Positions 17,803-27,401 are shown, counted from the first letter of the stretch. The stretch: 64,000 bases of DNA from CALKZN01 sp050633785 (GCA_050633785.1 JBOEHE010000009.1:1-64000); one strand, 5' to 3'. The notes: generated by a model from the letters alone, not told the origin. A program made the numbers and translations.

Positions 17803-18825
17803 ATGGAAACTGTAAAAATAGGTGTTGTTGGATTGGGGCGTTTAGGTAAGTCGCATGCTGAAAATCTGGTGTTTAAAACAGCGGGTGTTGATGTTACTTC
17901 CGCCTGCAGTATCGTTCAGGAAGAACTTGATTATGCCAGAAACATATTTGGTATTAACGATGGATATACAGACTTTGATGAGTTTCTGAAAAGCAGTGAC
18001 ATTGATGCTGTCTGGATCAGCAGTTCTACCAGCATGCATGCTGAGCAGATTATTAAATCAATCGCTGCTGGCAAGCACGTGTTCTGCGAAAAGCCAGTTG
18101 CTATCAATGTTGAGGACTGTTTGAAAGTTGAAGCGGCAGCTAAAACTCGACCTGATTTGATAGTTTGTATTGGCTTTGTACGTCGCTATGATCCAAGTTA
18201 TGTCTATGCTAAAAAACAGATTGATGCTGGTCATATTGGCACGCCTTTCTGTGTCCGTTCACAAAGTGCGGATATGGATAAATTTGCCGAATTTCAAGTT
18301 GAATTTACTAAAAGCAGTGGTGGTTTCTTTCTGGATATTATGGTGCATGACATTGATCTTGCCAGATGGCTGTTATCGTCAGAAATAGCAACGGGTTATG
18401 CGTTGGGTGGGTGCTATAAGCATAAAGCATTTGAGCAGTATCAAGATGCAGATAATGCCGGAGCTTTTTTCTCGATGAAAAATGGTACGACTGCTTATTT
18501 GTCCGGAAGCCGAACGATGATGCATGGTCATGACACTTTTACAGAGGTTCTGGGAACCGAAGGGGTGTTGACCATTGGTTGTAACCCTCGAGTCAATAGA
18601 GTGGAAATTCGTGATTCGCATGGTGTCAGAAATGAGTGTGTGGAAACCTTCTATGATCGATTTGAAGATGCCTTTCTGGAAGAAGCAAGGGACTTTATTC
18701 GCTGCATAGTTGAAAATGAACAACCCAGAGTATCTGTTAAGGATGCAACTGAAAATACTCGCGCTGCGGTGGCAATTACTGATTCCTATCGCAAAACTCA
18801 GGTTGTAACAATAAACGACTATTGA
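17803..18825 (+). CDS. Second IolG-like inositol 2-dehydrogenase
   Basis: The 340-residue Gfo/Idh/MocA protein has the Rossmann motif GVVGLGRLGKSHAEN at residues 7-21, catalytic Lys in FCEKPV near 95, and the IMVHDIDLARWLL substrate motif. It belongs to the IolG-like branch but is only distantly similar to the product of 9672-10673. ATG 17803 follows GGAG (17794-17797). It may oxidise another inositol isomer (D-chiro, scyllo or an O-methyl derivative) or an inosose. Its position between iolE and the PhyH gene ties it to the same substrate as the dioxygenase. Confidence 0.82.
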   Translation: METVKIGVVGLGRLGKSHAENLVFKTAGVDVTSACSIVQEELDYARNIFGINDGYTDFDEFLKSSDIDAVWISSSTSMHAEQIIKSIAAGKHVFCEKPVAINVEDCLKVEAAAKTRPDLIVCIGFVRRYDPSYVYAKKQIDAGHIGTPFCVRSQSADMDKFAEFQVEFTKSSGGFFLDIMVHDIDLARWLLSSEIATGYALGGCYKHKAFEQYQDADNAGAFFSMKNGTTAYLSGSRTMMHGHDTFTEVLGTEGVLTIGCNPRVNRVEIRDSHGVRNECVETFYDRFEDAFLEEARDFIRCIVENEQPRVSVKDATENTRAAVAITDSYRKTQVVTINDY

Positions 18826-18852
18826 TACTTTTTTTCATATTGGAGTAGCTGT

Positions 18853-19974
18853 ATGAGCTTTGCTGGTTTTGAGGTGTTGTGTAGGCAGGAAACTGTTGCT
18901 GATGATTACAGGTTTAACAGCGGTATAGCGAGTAATGTAGTGATCTATGATGCTGATGTATTTGACCGAGCCATGGATGATGAGCAGGTATCAGCTGCTT
19001 TAAAGGCGGAGTTGAATCATTGCTTGTTGAAAGGTCCTGGTGTTTATGTCGTAAAACAGGGTTTTCGTGACCTGGCTTTGATTGATCGAGCAAATGACAC
19101 CTTTGATCATATAGTTGCCGAAGAAAAAGAACTTAAAGGCGAGGCCGGTGATCATTTCGCCAAGAGTGGTGAAAATGACCGTATCTGGAACTCTCTGCAG
19201 AAAACCTGTTTGAAAGCTCCAGAAGATTTCGTTCGCTATTATTCCAATACTGTTCTGGCAATGGCAGCAAGGGCCTGGTTGGGCCCCCATTATCAGATGA
19301 CCGCGCAGGTCAATATTGTAAAACCAGGTGCAAAGGCGCAGTCACCGCATCGTGATTACCATTTAGGCTTTCAGTCAGATGAAACCGTCGCTGAGTTTCC
19401 GTTGCATGCCCAGCTTATGTCTCAATATTTAACTTTGCAATGTGCTGTGGCTCATACCGACATGCCGATTGTCAGCGGCCCAACGAAGTTACTCCCTTTT
19501 TCACAACAGTATGAGTTGGGCTATGGGGCATGGAGAGACCCTGAGTTTATGCAGTTTTTTGAGAGCAATTTTGTCCAATATGAATTGAGTAAGGGGGACA
19601 TTGTTTTCTTTAACCCGGCCTTGTTTCATGCCGCGGGTGATAATGCCAGTTCAGATATCCACAGGGTGGCTAATTTATTGCAGATTGCCTCTGCGCTGAC
19701 AAAGCCAATGGAGTCTATTGATCGAGTGGCTATGTCTGGGAAAGTCTATCCGGTTTTACAGGAGCAGAGTTTGTCCGTCAATGACAGAATCAATGCTGTT
19801 GCAGCAGTGTGTGACGGATATTCATTCCCGACTAACCTGGATAATGATCCTCCTATCGGACAGTGTGCCCCATTAACCATGGCTGAGTTGATGCATAAAG
19901 CTCTGAATGAGCAATGGCCCCATTCAGAGTTTGTCAGTCGTTTGGATCAACAACAAGCTCAAAGACTGGCCTGA
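18853..19974 (+). CDS. Phytanoyl-CoA dioxygenase (PhyH) family Fe(II)/2-oxoglutarate enzyme
   Basis: The 373-residue protein shows the facial triad of 2-oxoglutarate oxygenases: His166-x-Asp168 (SPHRDYHLGF) and distal His259 in FFNPALFHAAGDN, with Arg271 placed to bind the 2-oxoglutarate carboxylate. Such enzymes hydroxylate unactivated carbons or remove O- or N-methyl groups as formaldehyde. It is the last gene of the iolC-iolE-iolG2 operon, 27 bases after the previous stop with a GGAG ribosome site. No iol pathway step requires a dioxygenase. An accessory role such as O-demethylation of pinitol- or ononitol-type inositols is attractive, but this is inference. It is longer than many PhyH proteins (about 300) because of an extended N-terminus. 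Confidence 0.8.
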   Translation: MSFAGFEVLCRQETVADDYRFNSGIASNVVIYDADVFDRAMDDEQVSAALKAELNHCLLKGPGVYVVKQGFRDLALIDRANDTFDHIVAEEKELKGEAGDHFAKSGENDRIWNSLQKTCLKAPEDFVRYYSNTVLAMAARAWLGPHYQMTAQVNIVKPGAKAQSPHRDYHLGFQSDETVAEFPLHAQLMSQYLTLQCAVAHTDMPIVSGPTKLLPFSQQYELGYGAWRDPEFMQFFESNFVQYELSKGDIVFFNPALFHAAGDNASSDIHRVANLLQIASALTKPMESIDRVAMSGKVYPVLQEQSLSVNDRINAVAAVCDGYSFPTNLDNDPPIGQCAPLTMAELMHKALNEQWPHSEFVSRLDQQQAQRLA

Positions 19975-20037
19975 TAAGGTGGTGTTACTGCGTACTTGGA
20001 GTTCTGTTCTGGAGTCGTATTTCGAAATCAGAAAACG

Positions 20038-21012
20038 TTAAATTTTTTCTTTGTTTTTTTGTGATTTAGGATGTTTCATATCCGTTTCTCTGGTCTTAAG
20101 TAAGGCCGCTGTCACCATTCTGTTGTTACGAGTGCTGAGGTTAGGTTTGATGGTTGATGTCTGAGTTTCACGCCAGAGAATCAACAGGCCTGAGCTGACA
20201 GTAATCAGGGAGCCGATTATAACGAAGCTGTCGATGGTTTCGTCAAAAAATACGGAGCCGAGAATAATAGCCCAGATGATCTGGCTGTATTGTGTCGGAG
20301 CAACCACTGCAGCAGGGCTTGAGCGATAGGCGTGCAGGATCAGTACTTGTCCTGCCAGGCCCATGGCTCCAATCAGAAACATCAGGAATAGGTCTTCCAG
20401 AGGCATGGGTTTATAGACAAAATACAACAGTGATCCTGTGATCAAAATATTGGTCAATAAGGGAAAAACAATCAGGGTGGCTGTGTTTTCCATGTGGCCA
20501 ATTTTACGCGATATAATCGCTGCCCCGGCACTGGAAAAAGCCGCAGCCAAGCCGCAGAGGTGACCTACCTCGATGGTATCTGGTGTTGGGCGAAGGACGA
20601 TAATGACTCCCGCCAATCCCAATGCAACGGCAAACCAACGGGTGAAAGCAATGGTTTCCCCCAGAAAGATTACGGCGAGTATTGATATGATTAATGGCGC
20701 ACAGAACAACAGTACATAAGTCTCGACCATGGGAAGCAGCGAAAAGCCCAGAAAGGCAAAACATAAACTGCTGACGGTCAAAACCGAACGCAGTAATACC
20801 AAAGCGGTATTAACTGGCCTTAAAGACAGAGGGCGTTCTGAGGTTACCATTGCCAGCGAAAAGGGAACGTAGCCGAATAACATGGCAAAGAAAATTGTCT
20901 GGAAAATGGAGTAATCACTCAAGACTTTGACCAGCGCATCATGAGCTGAAAAAATAGCAAAGCCCAGCAGTGCTAGTGCCAGGCCTTTTAATGCAGATGT
21001 GGAATGGGTCAC
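20038..21012 (-). CDS. EamA/DMT-superfamily transporter
   Basis: The 324-residue protein has about ten hydrophobic helices arranged as two EamA repeats (about 10-145 and 158-290), followed by a hydrophilic, basic tail of about 35 residues. DMT proteins export or import metabolites such as amino acids or nucleotides; the substrate cannot be read from sequence. It is transcribed toward the iolC operon and lies upstream of no other gene on its strand within 100 bases of iolB2, so co-transcription with iolB2 is possible. The C-terminal tail after ILWRETQTS is longer than usual. Confidence 0.85.
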   Translation of the reverse strand: MTHSTSALKGLALALLGFAIFSAHDALVKVLSDYSIFQTIFFAMLFGYVPFSLAMVTSERPLSLRPVNTALVLLRSVLTVSSLCFAFLGFSLLPMVETYVLLFCAPLIISILAVIFLGETIAFTRWFAVALGLAGVIIVLRPTPDTIEVGHLCGLAAAFSSAGAAIISRKIGHMENTATLIVFPLLTNILITGSLLYFVYKPMPLEDLFLMFLIGAMGLAGQVLILHAYRSSPAAVVAPTQYSQIIWAIILGSVFFDETIDSFVIIGSLITVSSGLLILWRETQTSTIKPNLSTRNNRMVTAALLKTRETDMKHPKSQKNKEKI

Positions 21013-21115
21013 TGGATAATGTTTATCGTGTTGTGAGTCATAGCGTCTCTTGTCTATTGAGTAACTACCCTATCCGAAATTGGTTTAAAAATCACTTCTA
21101 CTTTGCTTAGGTTTT

Positions 21116-21955
21116 TTACTTAGGTTTTTGCACGATAGGCAGTTCCCAGGCACCTTGTTCCCAGTCTTCTTCTATCCAAGTATAATCACTGTGGTAACAG
21201 GGAGGGGTGGAACGTTTTTCGTGCAACAGGTCTCCAGCTAGGAAGTTCAGAAAATACATATGTGAACCTGGGCAACAAACACTGGAATGATAGCCTTTCG
21301 GAACTATGGCGCAATCACCATCGTGCCCACTGATGATATCATTAAACTGTTCGTCATCGCGCCAGTTTCTATGCATCCAGAAACCATTTTCGGGTTGCAG
21401 TTTAAAATAATAAGACTCTTCCAGATAAGGTGAGCCATCCCGTCCATCATGGCAGTGTGGAGCCCAACCTGACCAACTACCTCTGGGAACATATACTTCA
21501 AATAAAATCAGTCTTTCGGCGGGTAATGGTGCGGCTAGAATGTGATTGACCTGTCGATAAGCTGCGCCACCACCACGAATTTCTGAATGCATTTCCTGAG
21601 GTTCGAATAAACGGGTTGGATAGACACCTTCTGCAGGAGCAGAGCCAATAGCAAAGCAGAGGTCGCCACCTTCAAGCAAGTTGATGTTTTCACCTGGATG
21701 AACATACAGCACTTGAGGCATTTCCGAAAAAATACTCACACGCGATAGTTCATATTGTTCGCCAGCAATGACAAAGGTGCCTTTGCCACTGATTGGGACA
21801 ATGGCGGTTTCTTCATTGGGACGCTGATCTTCCCAGCTTGAGCCATCAGTGTGATTGCGAACTGAAAAGCTCAGGAATTTCCAGTTAGCGCTGGATGGGG
21901 TGATACTCAGCATCTGTTGTTGCTTGGTATCTGCTTTTATATAATTAACGCTCAT
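21116..21955 (-). CDS. iolB: 5-deoxy-glucuronate isomerase, copy 2
   Basis: The 279-residue IolB-family double cupin has the metal-site pattern APHCHDGRDGSPYLEESYYFKL (described here as His, Cys-His-Asp then LEESYYF, about residues 166-187) and GYHSSVCCPGSHMYFLNFLAG near 222. Compared with copy 1 it has an altered motif: the first cupin His context reads PHCHD rather than PHKHD. The gene lies downstream of the IolE-like TIM-barrel gene on the minus strand, and both diverge from iolD. Two IolB enzymes in one region suggest a paralogue tuned to another branch or condition. Confidence 0.9.
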   Translation of the reverse strand: MSVNYIKADTKQQQMLSITPSSANWKFLSFSVRNHTDGSSWEDQRPNEETAIVPISGKGTFVIAGEQYELSRVSIFSEMPQVLYVHPGENINLLEGGDLCFAIGSAPAEGVYPTRLFEPQEMHSEIRGGGAAYRQVNHILAAPLPAERLILFEVYVPRGSWSGWAPHCHDGRDGSPYLEESYYFKLQPENGFWMHRNWRDDEQFNDIISGHDGDCAIVPKGYHSSVCCPGSHMYFLNFLAGDLLHEKRSTPPCYHSDYTWIEEDWEQGAWELPIVQKPK

Positions 21956-22084
21956 ATGTAGTTGATAAATTAAAATTTCTTTTGGATCAGTGTATACAAA
22001 TTATTCTATTTGCTGAGGCTGTAGTCATAGGTTGATGTCAAATTGATTGAATTTGACATCAACATGGACTCAGAAAAACAGATT

Positions 22085-22984
22085 TTATGTTGCGTGACTG
22101 TTTATATAATTGCGGCTGTCAATGGCAAACTGCATTGGACTGTGTGGAGACTCGGGATCGATGTCCTGTTCTACTGTTACCCAGCCGTTGTAATTAATGC
22201 TTTTCAACGCAGAGAAGACCTGATCAAAGTCTACTTTTCCCTGACCTATAGGGCAGAAAACACCGGCGGAAATTGCATTGTAGAAATCAATCGAGTCGGC
22301 AATGACTGTTTTATAGATTTCGGGGGCGATGTCTTTGAAGTGCATATAGGCGATTCGGTCACCATAACGTTGGATGATCTTTGATGGATCCATTCCAGCA
22401 TAGACACAATGCCCTGTATCTATGCAGAGTTTTACCCGGTCAGGGTGCAGATCAGCCATGGCTCTATCAAGTTCATCTTCATACTCGATGTAAGTGCCTG
22501 TGTGAGCATGCAGAGTTGGAATGATGTCATGGTCGAGGCATATCTGTGCGCAGTCATCAATGGTTCGCATCATTTGCTGCCATTGCTGATCGTTGAGACG
22601 TGTTGCTGTTTCAATCTGTCCGGCTTGCTCAGTTCGTGGAGAGCAGACGTGACTGATAATCACCATGTATTTGGCATTGACCTGCTGGAGTAGTTTGCAG
22701 TTTTCTCGAGTGAATTCGATGATATTTTGGTATTCGTTAATATCATGTAAATGCTTGAATAAGGTGCCGGCAACAATAGTCAAATCACGCTGTTTGATGG
22801 CTTCTTGCAATGAAGATCCATCAGTAGGCAAATAACCGAGAGGCCCGAGTTCGGTTCCGTGATAACCCGCCTGTTGTATCTCATTAAGAACTTGTTCCCA
22901 AGGTGGATTTTTAGGTGCGTCGGCAAATTCAATTCCCCAGGAACAGGGAGCATTTGAGAGTTGAATATTCATGTTATTACTCAT
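22085..22984 (-). CDS. IolE-like TIM-barrel enzyme (sugar phosphate isomerase/epimerase family)
   Basis: This 299-residue AP-endonuclease-2-type TIM barrel has its likely metal ligands in TLHAHTGTYIEYEDE, KLCIDTGHCVYAGMDP, YMHFKDIAPE and VTVEQDIDPE. It shares the overall pattern of IolE but not its NDD and HHHMG signatures. Proteins starting with SNAPCSWG-type sequence are frequent in inositol clusters as alternative inosose dehydratases or epimerases (IolE/IolH/IolI-like). The start at 22984 (MSNNMNIQL) was preferred over upstream 23029; 22972 is also possible. It diverges from iolD. Confidence 0.78.
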   Translation of the reverse strand: MSNNMNIQLSNAPCSWGIEFADAPKNPPWEQVLNEIQQAGYHGTELGPLGYLPTDGSSLQEAIKQRDLTIVAGTLFKHLHDINEYQNIIEFTRENCKLLQQVNAKYMVIISHVCSPRTEQAGQIETATRLNDQQWQQMMRTIDDCAQICLDHDIIPTLHAHTGTYIEYEDELDRAMADLHPDRVKLCIDTGHCVYAGMDPSKIIQRYGDRIAYMHFKDIAPEIYKTVIADSIDFYNAISAGVFCPIGQGKVDFDQVFSALKSINYNGWVTVEQDIDPESPHSPMQFAIDSRNYINSHAT

Positions 22985-23316
22985 CTTAAAGTGTGTTGAT
23001 TCGCTGTAATTTCTAAGGTCGTACAGCAAAACTTGAATGGTTGATCAAAAGATCCATTACTGGTAATAATGGATAGCTGACATGGTTTATTGATTGTATG
23101 ACAGGCTTTTTATTTGCCATTATTCAATGCTATGAAATGACTATGCTTATACCAGTTGGTATTTTCAAATTTTACAGCTCTATATAGAGGGCTTTGATGG
23201 TCTTTTGCCTTTTTATGCGGCAATTTTACATCATTTTGATGAAACCCTTTGCGGCGCATAATGTCGATCAGTAAGCTGACTTTATTGTTATCACTGATTT
23301 ATGACTAAGAAAAATT
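22985..23316. promoter_or_regulatory. Divergent regulatory region between the IolE-like gene and iolD
   Basis: This 332-base gap contains three exact inverted repeats: ATCCATTA/TAATGGAT at 23052-23074 (7-base spacer), ATACCA-GT-TGGTAT at 23149-23162, and CATCA-TTT-TGATG at 23229-23241. Any of these could be the operator of an inositol-responsive regulator controlling both directions. I could not find the same palindrome at the iolG/ABC divergent region. Confidence 0.5.
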
Positions 23317-25173
23317 ATGAAAATGCTCACAATGACCACTGCCCAAGCTCTGGTTCGCTATCTCGCTGCTCAGAAAATACAGGTAAATGATGAAATTAAG
23401 CCATTGTTTGGCTGTGCTTTCGCTATCTTTGGCCATGGCAATGTTACGTGTCTGGGGCAACAGTTAAAAGACCATCAGTCTGACATTCCTGTCTGGCGAG
23501 GGCAGAATGAACAATCAATGGCGCATGCTGCCATAGCCTATGCCAAGGCTAATAAACGTCAGAGCATTGGCATTGCTACCTCGTCAATTGGACCTGGTGC
23601 AACCAATATGGTCACGGCTGCTGGTGTTGCACACACCAATCGTTTGCCTTTATTGCTGATTTCTGGTGATACTTACAATAGCCGTTTACCGGACCCGGTT
23701 TTACAACAGACTGAGCATCCGCATAATCCAGGTCTGACGGTTAATGATTGCTTTAAACCAGTGGTGAAATACTGGGATAGAATTACATCACCTTTGCAGT
23801 TGCTACAATCATTGCCTTTGATGGTTTCAACCTTGCTGGATCCGGCAGATTGTGGGCCGGTCTTTTTAGGTTTGCCTCAAGATGTGCAAGGGGAAGCTAC
23901 TGAATTCCCTGAGGTGTTTTTTGAAGAAAAAATACACAGGATACGTCGCCCTCAAGCTGAAGATGTTGATATTCAAGCTGCGGCTGAGTTAATTAGTAAA
24001 GCCGAAAAGCCGGTTATTATTTGTGGTGGTGGTGTGCATTATAGTGATGCTACCAGGGAATTGACGCAATTTGCAGAAAAGCATGCAATACCTGTTGTTG
24101 AGACTATTGCCGGACGAGCAAGTCTATTACATTCACACCCTATGAACTGTGGGCCAATTGGGCCAACTGGGTCTGATAGTGCTAAACATGTCACTGAACA
24201 GGCAGACCTGGTATTGGCGGTTGGCACTCGTCTACAGGATTTTGTGACTGGTTCTTGGTCAACATTTCGCAACCCGGATATGCAATTGGTATCGATCAAC
24301 ACCGCTCGTTTTGATGCGATAAAACATCGGGCTGTTGCGATTATTGCTGATGCTCGTGACAGCTTGCTACGTCTGGATGAGCAATTGGGCGACTATACCT
24401 CTGCAGGGCAGTGGGTTGAGCAAGCTGCCAGTTATCGGCAGGGCTGGCATGCAATTGTCGGCGACCGAACGGCTTTTTCTGAAACAACAACACCATCTTA
24501 TGCGCAGGTCATAGGTCAGGTGAATCAATTAGCGGATCCTCGTGATACGGTAATTACTGCTGCTGGAGGTTTGCCGGCAGAACTGAATATGAATTGGCAG
24601 GCGAAAGGCATCGGTCATTTTGATATTGAGTTTGGCTTTTCCTGCATGGGTTATGAAGTGGCCGCAGGTTGGGGAGCAAAAATGGCCAATCCTGATAATG
24701 ATGCGATCGTGATGGTTGGTGATGGTTCTTACATGATGGCGAATTCAGATATTTACAGTTCTGTTTTGTCGGGACATAAAATGATAGTTATCGTTTGTGA
24801 TAATGGTGGTTTTGCTGTCATTAATAAACTGCAGAATAATTCAGGTAATGAGTCATTTAATAATTTGTTGAGTGATTGTGCACATCAACGCATTGACTCT
24901 GAATTGCCTCGCATTGATTTTGTAAAGCATGCCCAGGGACAAGGGGCAAAGTCAGAAAAGGTACATTCCCTGAGTGGTTTTGCTGATGCTTTTGCCAGAG
25001 CAAAGGCGTCTGACACTACCTATGTATTGGTCATTGATATTGATCCTAAAGCCTGGTCATCTGTTGATACTTGGTGGGAAGTTGGTTTGCCAGAAGTAAC
25101 GAATCGAACGGAAGTTGAACAAGCTAAGGAAGATTGGGATGAGGGGCGTCGTCATCAGCGTCGTGGTGTGTAG
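23317..25173 (+). CDS. iolD: 3D-(3,5/4)-trihydroxycyclohexane-1,2-dione hydrolase
   Basis: The 618-residue thiamine-diphosphate enzyme opens the cyclohexane dione ring to 5-deoxy-D-glucuronate. It has the three-domain acetolactate-synthase-like architecture: an N-terminal PYR domain with the catalytic Glu in WRGQNEQSMAHA, a central domain, and a C-terminal PP domain with the diphosphate/Mg motif starting GDGS at residues 468-471 and running to the CDNGG segment. It is the only iolD in the window, so both inositol modules must share it. It starts a rightward operon of six genes ending at 29416. Confidence 0.95.
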   Translation: MKMLTMTTAQALVRYLAAQKIQVNDEIKPLFGCAFAIFGHGNVTCLGQQLKDHQSDIPVWRGQNEQSMAHAAIAYAKANKRQSIGIATSSIGPGATNMVTAAGVAHTNRLPLLLISGDTYNSRLPDPVLQQTEHPHNPGLTVNDCFKPVVKYWDRITSPLQLLQSLPLMVSTLLDPADCGPVFLGLPQDVQGEATEFPEVFFEEKIHRIRRPQAEDVDIQAAAELISKAEKPVIICGGGVHYSDATRELTQFAEKHAIPVVETIAGRASLLHSHPMNCGPIGPTGSDSAKHVTEQADLVLAVGTRLQDFVTGSWSTFRNPDMQLVSINTARFDAIKHRAVAIIADARDSLLRLDEQLGDYTSAGQWVEQAASYRQGWHAIVGDRTAFSETTTPSYAQVIGQVNQLADPRDTVITAAGGLPAELNMNWQAKGIGHFDIEFGFSCMGYEVAAGWGAKMANPDNDAIVMVGDGSYMMANSDIYSSVLSGHKMIVIVCDNGGFAVINKLQNNSGNESFNNLLSDCAHQRIDSELPRIDFVKHAQGQGAKSEKVHSLSGFADAFARAKASDTTYVLVIDIDPKAWSSVDTWWEVGLPEVTNRTEVEQAKEDWDEGRRHQRRGV

Positions 25174-25204
25174 GTGTCGTCGTAGCTTTTAAGAGATTTA
25201 AATA

Positions 25205-26374
25205 ATGTATAACGAAGAATTAAGACCGTCGCGTCCCATTCGATGGGCAATGGTTGGTGGCGGCAGAGGCTCAGAGATTGGCTATGCACATCGTTCAGCG
25301 GCTATTCGAGATGGTAGTTTCGAATTAGTTGCAGGCGCATTTGATATTGATGCCGAGGCCTGTGTTTCTTTTGGGGTCAATTTGGGGGTTCAAGAGCAGC
25401 GTTGTTACTCAGATTATGTGACTATGTTTGCCAAAGAAGCACAAAGGGATGATGGCATCGAAGCTGTTTCGATTGCTACTCCTAATGCAACACACTACGC
25501 TATCAGCAAAGCGGCTCTAGAAGCTGGTTTACATGTAGTTTGTGAAAAACCATTGACCTTTACCATGGCTGAAGCAGAAGAGCTGGAACAGCTAAGCAGA
25601 AGAAAACGTTTATTACTAGGCGTTACCTATGGCTATTCCGGCTTTCCCATGATTCATCAGGCTCGTGCAATGGTACGCAATGGAGATTTGGGAAAAATTC
25701 GAATCGTGAATATGCAATTCGCCCATGGCTTTCATAGTGCGCCAGTTGACGGTGCTGGTGCTAAATGGCGTATGAATCCAAGCACGTCTGGCCCAAGTTA
25801 TGTGCTGGGCGATACTGGGACACATGCGTTTTACCTCGGACAAATGATTGCCGAGTTGGAAGTGGAGCGTTTGCTGTGTACTCGGCAGAGTTTTGTGCCT
25901 GGCCGGGAACCTTTGGAAGATAATGCTAATGTGTTGCTGAAGTTTAAAGGTGGCGCTGTCGGAAATTTGTGGGCCAGTGCAGTTAATGCCGGCTCCATGC
26001 ATCAGCAGAAAATTCGAGTTATTGGTGAAAAAGCCAGTCTTGAATGGTGGGATGAATACCCCAATCAACTGCGCTTTGAACAACAGGGAAAACCCGCGCA
26101 GATACTTGAGCGTGGAATGGACTACCTGTATTTGGATGATAAAGGCGTTAACGATTTTCGAGTAGGAGGAGGGCATGCCGAAGGTTTCTTTGATGCATGG
26201 GCTAATATTTACCGAAGATTTGCTAATGTAATTGAACATTTGCATAGTGGAAATGATAGCGCAGTATCGCAATTGTGGTACCCCGATGCACAAGCAGGAG
26301 TCGAAGGTGTTCGCTTTATAGAACGTTGTATTGAATCAGTTGATAATGGTGAAACGTGGGTGGACTACACATGA
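25205..26374 (+). CDS. Gfo/Idh/MocA family oxidoreductase A
   Basis: The 389-residue protein has a Rossmann motif MVGGGRGSEIGYAH near residue 17, catalytic Lys in VCEKPLTF near 102, and a GDTGTHAFYLG substrate motif near 198. It is longer than IolG and forms a pair with the protein at 28253-29416, sharing RDDGIxxxxI, HVVCEKPLT, GxxGxxHRxA and LWYPxxxxGVxGVRF patterns. It overlaps the following iolC by an ATGA junction, so translation is coupled. Family members near iolC/iolJ act on scyllo-inositol, D-chiro-inositol or ketoinositols; the exact substrate is not deducible. Confidence 0.85.
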   Translation: MYNEELRPSRPIRWAMVGGGRGSEIGYAHRSAAIRDGSFELVAGAFDIDAEACVSFGVNLGVQEQRCYSDYVTMFAKEAQRDDGIEAVSIATPNATHYAISKAALEAGLHVVCEKPLTFTMAEAEELEQLSRRKRLLLGVTYGYSGFPMIHQARAMVRNGDLGKIRIVNMQFAHGFHSAPVDGAGAKWRMNPSTSGPSYVLGDTGTHAFYLGQMIAELEVERLLCTRQSFVPGREPLEDNANVLLKFKGGAVGNLWASAVNAGSMHQQKIRVIGEKASLEWWDEYPNQLRFEQQGKPAQILERGMDYLYLDDKGVNDFRVGGGHAEGFFDAWANIYRRFANVIEHLHSGNDSAVSQLWYPDAQAGVEGVRFIERCIESVDNGETWVDYT

Positions 26375-27351
26375 TCTTAACTATGCAGGAATCTCGCTCT
26401 CTGGACGTGATCTGTCTCGGGCGAGCTGGTGTTGATTTATATGCAAATGAGCGTAATACTGATTTTTCACAAGTATCTGGATTTAAAAAATACGTCGGAG
26501 GCTCATCCGCAAATATTGCTATTGCTTTGGCGAAGCTGGGTTGTCGAGTTGGTTTTGTAAGTGCTTTATCGGATGATATGCTGGGTGATTATGTCCGCCA
26601 GTATTTGAGCGATTACGGTGTGAATATTGATGGTATTCAAACCAGCCCAGAAGGTAGCCGAACCAGTCTGGCTATTACCGAATTGAAAGCAGATGACTGT
26701 GGTGTGGTGATCTACCGCAATGATGCGGCAGATTTATGTCTGAATGCTGAGCTTGTCGAACAATCGTATATTGCCTCAGCAAAAGTGTTGTTGGTGACTG
26801 GCACTGCTTTGGCGACATCGCCTTCACGAGAAGCCACTTTTGTGGCTATTGAACTAGCTAGATCCAGCAATACTCAGGTTGTATTAGACCTTGATTATCG
26901 AGCTTATTCCTGGGCATCACTGGAGGATGCTGCAGACTGCTTACGCAAGGCAGCCGCATTATCAGATGTTGTAATTGGTAATCGTGAAGAATTTGATGTG
27001 TTGGAAGTTGGGCTTGGTGTTACTGAGGCATCAGACAATGAGACAGCTGAGCGCTTTTTGACCGAGGCAACTAAAATTCTGGTACTCAAAGCAGGACACC
27101 TCGGAAGCAAGACCTATACGGTAGAAGGTGAGTGCATTGTGCAAGCTATTTTCCCGGTGGATGTAGTTAAACCCTTTGGGGCCGGTGATTCTTTTGCTGG
27201 TTCCCTGTTGTATGCTCTGGTCAACGGCTTGCCTTTGCAACAAGGGCTTCGCATGGGAGCGGCGGCGGCATCGATTAATGTGTCCAGTGATAATTGTACT
27301 GAAGCAATGCCAACCATGGCTGAGCTTGAGGCGTTTCTGGATAAGGTTTGA
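26371..27351 (+). CDS. iolC: Stand-alone 5-dehydro-2-deoxygluconokinase
   Basis: The 326-residue PfkB kinase is related to the N-terminal half of the fusion at 14936, sharing SLDVICLGRAGVDLYA, FKKYVGGSSANIAIALAKL and the catalytic PFGAGDSFAG near residue 270, but has no DUF2090 domain. It phosphorylates 5-dehydro-2-deoxy-D-gluconate. Its ATG at 26371 overlaps the upstream stop as ATGA; a second in-frame ATG at 26383 is an alternative. The aldolase it needs is encoded immediately downstream. Confidence 0.9.
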   Translation: MILTMQESRSLDVICLGRAGVDLYANERNTDFSQVSGFKKYVGGSSANIAIALAKLGCRVGFVSALSDDMLGDYVRQYLSDYGVNIDGIQTSPEGSRTSLAITELKADDCGVVIYRNDAADLCLNAELVEQSYIASAKVLLVTGTALATSPSREATFVAIELARSSNTQVVLDLDYRAYSWASLEDAADCLRKAAALSDVVIGNREEFDVLEVGLGVTEASDNETAERFLTEATKILVLKAGHLGSKTYTVEGECIVQAIFPVDVVKPFGAGDSFAGSLLYALVNGLPLQQGLRMGAAAASINVSSDNCTEAMPTMAELEAFLDKV

Positions 27352-27401
27352 TGCAAGCTCAAGCTTATTACTCTATTTTGAACACTTAAAGAGAAAATAC
27401 C

